A stretch of DNA of 64,000 nucleotides from Planctomycetota bacterium (GTDB lineage Bacteria; Planctomycetota; UBA8742; UBA2392). The DNA is taken from NCBI GenBank assembly GCA_016712285.1, contig JADJRK010000001.1, positions 1 through 64,000 on the forward strand, given 5' to 3'. The position numbers were made by a program, and so were the translations under genes. The notes below the pieces were generated by a model. It was not told the origin of the DNA. It ran no database searches and saw only the letters and a program-made list of their open reading frames with translations. Below are positions 61,585-64,000 of the stretch, one piece after another; the first letter of the stretch is position 1, and the number at the start of each line of letters is the position of its first letter.

Positions 61585-62034
61585 ATGATCACCGGAATCC
61601 ATGCGCTGATTTACGCGCGCGACGCCGACAAGGCCCGGGCGTTTTTTCGTGACGTGCTCGACTGGCCGCACGTGGACGCCGGCCACGGCTGGCTGATTTT
61701 CGCGCTTCCGCCCGCAGAAATTGGCGTGCACCCGACCATGGACGGCGACGCCGAGTCGCACCAGCTGTATCTGATGACCGACGACGTGAAGAAAGCCGTC
61801 GCGAAACTCGAAAAACTCGGCCACCAGTGCGCACCCATCCGCGACGCGGGTTTCGGCCTGATGACATCGTTCGAACTGCCAGGCGGCGGCGCGTTAGGCA
61901 TGTATCAGCCCCGCCACCCCATAGCAGCCGGCATGAAGAAACGCGCGAAAAAGGCGAACAGCCCCAGCCGGAAGGCTGGGGGAGCCAAGAAGAAGCCAGC
62001 GAAGAAGAAACCCGCCAAAAAGAGTAGGCGATAG
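61585..62034 (+). CDS. VOC-family (glyoxalase-fold) protein with a lysine-rich tail
   Basis: 149 residues from ATG 61585; the in-frame start at 61498 has no family-like sequence. Residues 1-115 make one VOC module: ITGIHALIYARDADKARAFFRDVLDWP, WLIFALPPAEIGVHP, HQLYLMTDDVKKAVAKLEKLG and GFGLMTSFELPGGGALGMYQPRHP. Possible metal ligands are His7 and the Glu of SFELPGG. The last 35 residues are a histone-H1-like tail (AKKANSPSRKAGGAKKKPAKKKPAKKSRR), which could bind nucleic acid or polyphosphate. Substrate unknown. Confidence 0.75.
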   Translation: MITGIHALIYARDADKARAFFRDVLDWPHVDAGHGWLIFALPPAEIGVHPTMDGDAESHQLYLMTDDVKKAVAKLEKLGHQCAPIRDAGFGLMTSFELPGGGALGMYQPRHPIAAGMKKRAKKANSPSRKAGGAKKKPAKKKPAKKSRR

Positions 62035-62150
62035 CAATGGTCGGTGGCTAGAAACCCAAGCCCTCCCGCAAGATTGGCCGAACCTGCGCAGTAACCTGAT
62101 CGAGCAGCTGAAGACCCGCGACGTTCACATCGAACACGTGCTGGGTGTAC

Positions 62151-62420
62151 TCAATGCGTGACCGCGTTCTCGCGCGCCACCGGCATCTGTGGCGCGGGCA
62201 TTGCGCGGCGCAGGCTGCGGCGCGGTACGGAGCGTCGTTTGCCAGGCATGAACGAGACGACCATCAACTGCAACACGAAGCCGGTCAATGTGCCCAACAC
62301 GAACATGAGCCACTTGAGCTCGGGGTATCCCTTGCGCTCAATCCAGCGGGCCCCGAGCCAGCTGAAGAGCACGTTCAGTCCAAACGCAATCGAGTAGGCC
62401 ACAATCTCAAAGTACGCCAT
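62151..62420 (-). CDS. Small two-helix membrane protein
   Basis: 89 residues with a strong GGAGGA ribosome site (about 62426-62431). Two hydrophobic segments: IVAYSIAFGLNVLFSWLGA (about 6-24) and WLMFVLGTLTGFVLQLMVVSF (about 37-57), joined by a charged loop (RWIERKGYPELK). The C-terminus is basic and proline-rich (MPGKRRSVPRRSLRRAMPAP). Both termini are probably cytoplasmic. No family recognised. Confidence 0.6.
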   Translation of the reverse strand: MAYFEIVAYSIAFGLNVLFSWLGARWIERKGYPELKWLMFVLGTLTGFVLQLMVVSFMPGKRRSVPRRSLRRAMPAPQMPVARENAVTH

Positions 62421-62508
62421 CGCATCCTCCGTGGGATCATGGATACCCCACGCAACACGCCGCCGCAGTTACAACGTGCGGCGGCGTGTGTAATCGTTGA
62501 CGATGCGC

Positions 62509-63561
62509 CTAGGCTGCGGGTTTCTGGGCCGTGGCATTCGCAAGTTCCAGCAGTTTGGCGCGCGTGGCTACATACAACTCGCTAAGTTTTGCCTTCTGCT
62601 CAGTGGCGAAATCGCCTGTCGCGTGGCCGGATTGCTGCAACGCCTTCACAGCCTTGGCCCAGTACTTGTCGAAGGTGCCGATGTCCGGCGCGCCTTGCTT
62701 GATCAGGTGCCGCGTCAGCACGCGCTTTGGCGGCGTGTGCAGGCCCCACACCAGCCGCAGCTTTGACAGCACCCAAAGCACGTAATACGTCGTGTCGATT
62801 TCCCACCACTTGAAGCCCTGCCGTGTCGAGCCCTGATAGTGGTGGTGGTTGTTGTGCCAGCCTTCGCCGCCCGTGATCAGCGCCAGCACCCAGTTGTTGC
62901 GGCTGGTGTCGTTGGTCGCAAATCGGCGGCGCCCCAGCACGTGGCTCAGCGAGTTGATCGTATACGTCGTGTGTGACAGCAGAATCGTCGACAGAAAGAA
63001 GCCGATAAACACGATGCCCAGCGCAGGCACAACCGCGCCGCCGCTGAACAACAGGCCGAAACCGAACACGGCTGCAATCAGCGCCACCTGGGGGATGATC
63101 CAGTACTTGTTCAGCCAGCGCAGTTCGGGGTACTTCATCAGGTCGGGCACCAGCTCGGTGCGTGTGGCGTCGTACTTGCGGCACAGGATCCAGCCCATGT
63201 GGCTCCACCAGAAGCCGCGCTTGGGCGAGTGCACGTCGTTTTCCTGGTCGCTGTACTTGTGATGGTGGCGATGATGTGCCGCCCACCAGATCGGGCCCTT
63301 CTGCACGGCGGTGGTGGCGCCAACTGCCATGATGAACTGCATCACGCGGCCCATTTTGTAGCTGCGATGGGCGAAGTAGCGATGGTAGCCCGCGGTCACG
63401 AACCACATGCGGCCGAAGTACAGCACCGCCATCACAACCCAGGCCACCCAAGGCACGCCTGTGAACAGGGCACCCAGGGGTGCCAGATGCATGAGAATGA
63501 AAGGGGCCGATCCCAGCCAATTGACCCGTTCGTCCGGCGCGCGCTCAATGGTGTGGCTCAT
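62509..63561 (-). CDS. Acyl-CoA/fatty-acid desaturase (delta-9 type)
   Basis: 350 residues from ATG 63561; the frame is open to 63654 but the longer form lacks family resemblance. The three histidine clusters that bind the di-iron centre are complete: HRYFAHR (about 65-71), HHRHHH (about 102-107) and HNNHHH (about 237-242). Four membrane segments surround them (WVAWVVMAVLYFGRMWFV, VALIAAVFGFGLLFSG, VVPALGIVFIGFFLSTILL). Such enzymes put a cis double bond into C16/C18 acyl chains, using oxygen and an electron donor. The C-terminal 60 residues are Ala/Lys-rich and helical, longer than in many relatives. Divergent from the gene starting at 63836. Confidence 0.9.
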   Translation of the reverse strand: MSHTIERAPDERVNWLGSAPFILMHLAPLGALFTGVPWVAWVVMAVLYFGRMWFVTAGYHRYFAHRSYKMGRVMQFIMAVGATTAVQKGPIWWAAHHRHHHKYSDQENDVHSPKRGFWWSHMGWILCRKYDATRTELVPDLMKYPELRWLNKYWIIPQVALIAAVFGFGLLFSGGAVVPALGIVFIGFFLSTILLSHTTYTINSLSHVLGRRRFATNDTSRNNWVLALITGGEGWHNNHHHYQGSTRQGFKWWEIDTTYYVLWVLSKLRLVWGLHTPPKRVLTRHLIKQGAPDIGTFDKYWAKAVKALQQSGHATGDFATEQKAKLSELYVATRAKLLELANATAQKPAA

Positions 63562-63801
63562 TCGCGTTGGTACTTGCGTACCCGGTTCAGCCGGGCGCCG
63601 CTGTTGATGCCCGGACCAAGTGCGAACGAGGGGTGGGGGGCCTTTGTTCCGCAATTCGGTTGGCAGTTGAACGAGTACCCCGGCATGACTCGCGGGTTAC
63701 AGCCACTCGGCGAAGAATTGTTGGTGGTGGGGGATGCCGCGGAACGATTGTTGCGTTGCTTATGGGTCAGGCCCCGTAGTGTGCAAAACTTGCCCTTCTG
63801 A

Positions 63802-63829
63802 TTGACACGGTCGGTTTGGGTTGTGGAAT
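63802..63829 (+). promoter_or_regulatory. Candidate promoter of the 63836 gene, possibly leaderless
   Basis: TTGACA (63802-63807) and TGGAAT (63824-63829) are 16 bp apart. The expected start falls at or within a base or two of the ATG at 63836, and no Shine-Dalgarno sequence is visible, so the mRNA may be leaderless. Confidence 0.4.
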
Positions 63830-63835
63830 CTCTCA

Positions 63836-64000
63836 ATGCCCAACGCACCCGTGCTTGAATTACCTGCTGTTGCAGCCGACGTACCAAGCAACCCGTCGCC
63901 CCGCACCGGCAGCGAATTGATTGCCGCCACTCGGCCCTTCGCCCGCGAAATCCGGTTCCTGAGCTGGTTTCACCTGTGCAGCACGCTGGCGATCATCATC
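63836..64000 (+). CDS. N-terminus of a second desaturase-like membrane protein (runs off the window)
   Basis: Fifty-five codons are visible from ATG 63836. After a polar proline-rich start comes IAATRPFAREIRFLSWFHLCSTLAIII, which resembles the beginning of bacterial omega-6-type fatty-acid desaturases (T-R-P-F-A-x-E-x-x-x-x-S-W-x-H). The divergent neighbour is also a desaturase, which supports a role in lipid unsaturation. The histidine boxes lie beyond the window, so this is tentative. Confidence 0.5.
   Translation, partial: MPNAPVLELPAVAADVPSNPSPRTGSELIAATRPFAREIRFLSWFHLCSTLAIII

Noticed and set aside
62035..62161. Open fragment reading DWPNLRSNLIEQLKTRDVHIEHVLGVLNA before a stop at 62159
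   Set aside because: It looks protein-like, but no start codon or ribosome site fits. It may be the tail of a lost gene, and there is too little to annotate.

Overview
The window is high-GC bacterial DNA, most probably from a member of the Planctomycetota or a close relative. This is inferred from the FHALRHTF-type tyrosine integrase, giant beta-helix/Ig-like surface proteins with a Cys-containing C-terminal anchor, sigma-54-type promoters and a very large secreted RHS protein. No rRNA, tRNA or CRISPR array was seen, so the assignment rests on gene content alone.

Layout. (1) 1-3.7 kb: the end of an XRE-HTH regulator, a lipoprotein with a Pro/Lys/Glu repeat, a structured leader and a RIO-type kinase, then the scar of an old integrated element. 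(2) 4.2-5.2 kb: a tyrosine recombinase. (3) 5.2-31.8 kb: an RHS polymorphic-toxin locus. A 3,941-residue exported RHS protein lies on the minus strand (31768-19943) and is followed, in a tightly packed chain, by a membrane protein, two displaced RHS-core/C-terminal modules and their partner lipoproteins. Four more displaced modules, each followed by its own small exported or membrane protein, form a second chain on the plus strand that runs toward the first. The chains meet at about 14.1-14.7 kb, over a decayed IS3-type transposase and a 47-bp inverted repeat. In total there are seven C-terminal tips (one mounted, six displaced) and seven candidate immunity partners. Near-identical 0.3-0.5 kb core blocks in both orientations give homology for tip swapping or inversion. 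(4) 31.8-33.6 kb: a thioredoxin-fold secreted protein and a HEAT-repeat protein.

(5) About 33.7-47.2 kb: an integrated plasmid- or satellite-like element. A minus-strand cluster holds DUF669-like, DnaA-C-like and HTH proteins. A plus-strand cluster holds ArdC-like antirestriction, a clamp-loader ATPase, a frameshifted serine recombinase, a ribbon-helix-helix protein, two HGG-GPRT proteins, two excisionase-like HTH proteins, a primase-polymerase/P-loop protein and a terminal tyrosine integrase. Between the clusters is a segment with a 144-nt run lacking any A on the plus strand. No capsid or tail gene was seen.

(6) 47.5-64 kb: mostly chromosomal genes. These are a 2,616-residue surface protein behind a sigma-54-type promoter, a TPR-metallopeptidase, clpB behind another sigma-54-type promoter, a frameshifted REP-associated transposase between REP-like palindromes, two small HMA-fold proteins without the metal motif, a VOC-fold protein with a lysine-rich tail, a small membrane protein, an acyl-CoA desaturase and the start of a divergent second desaturase-like gene.
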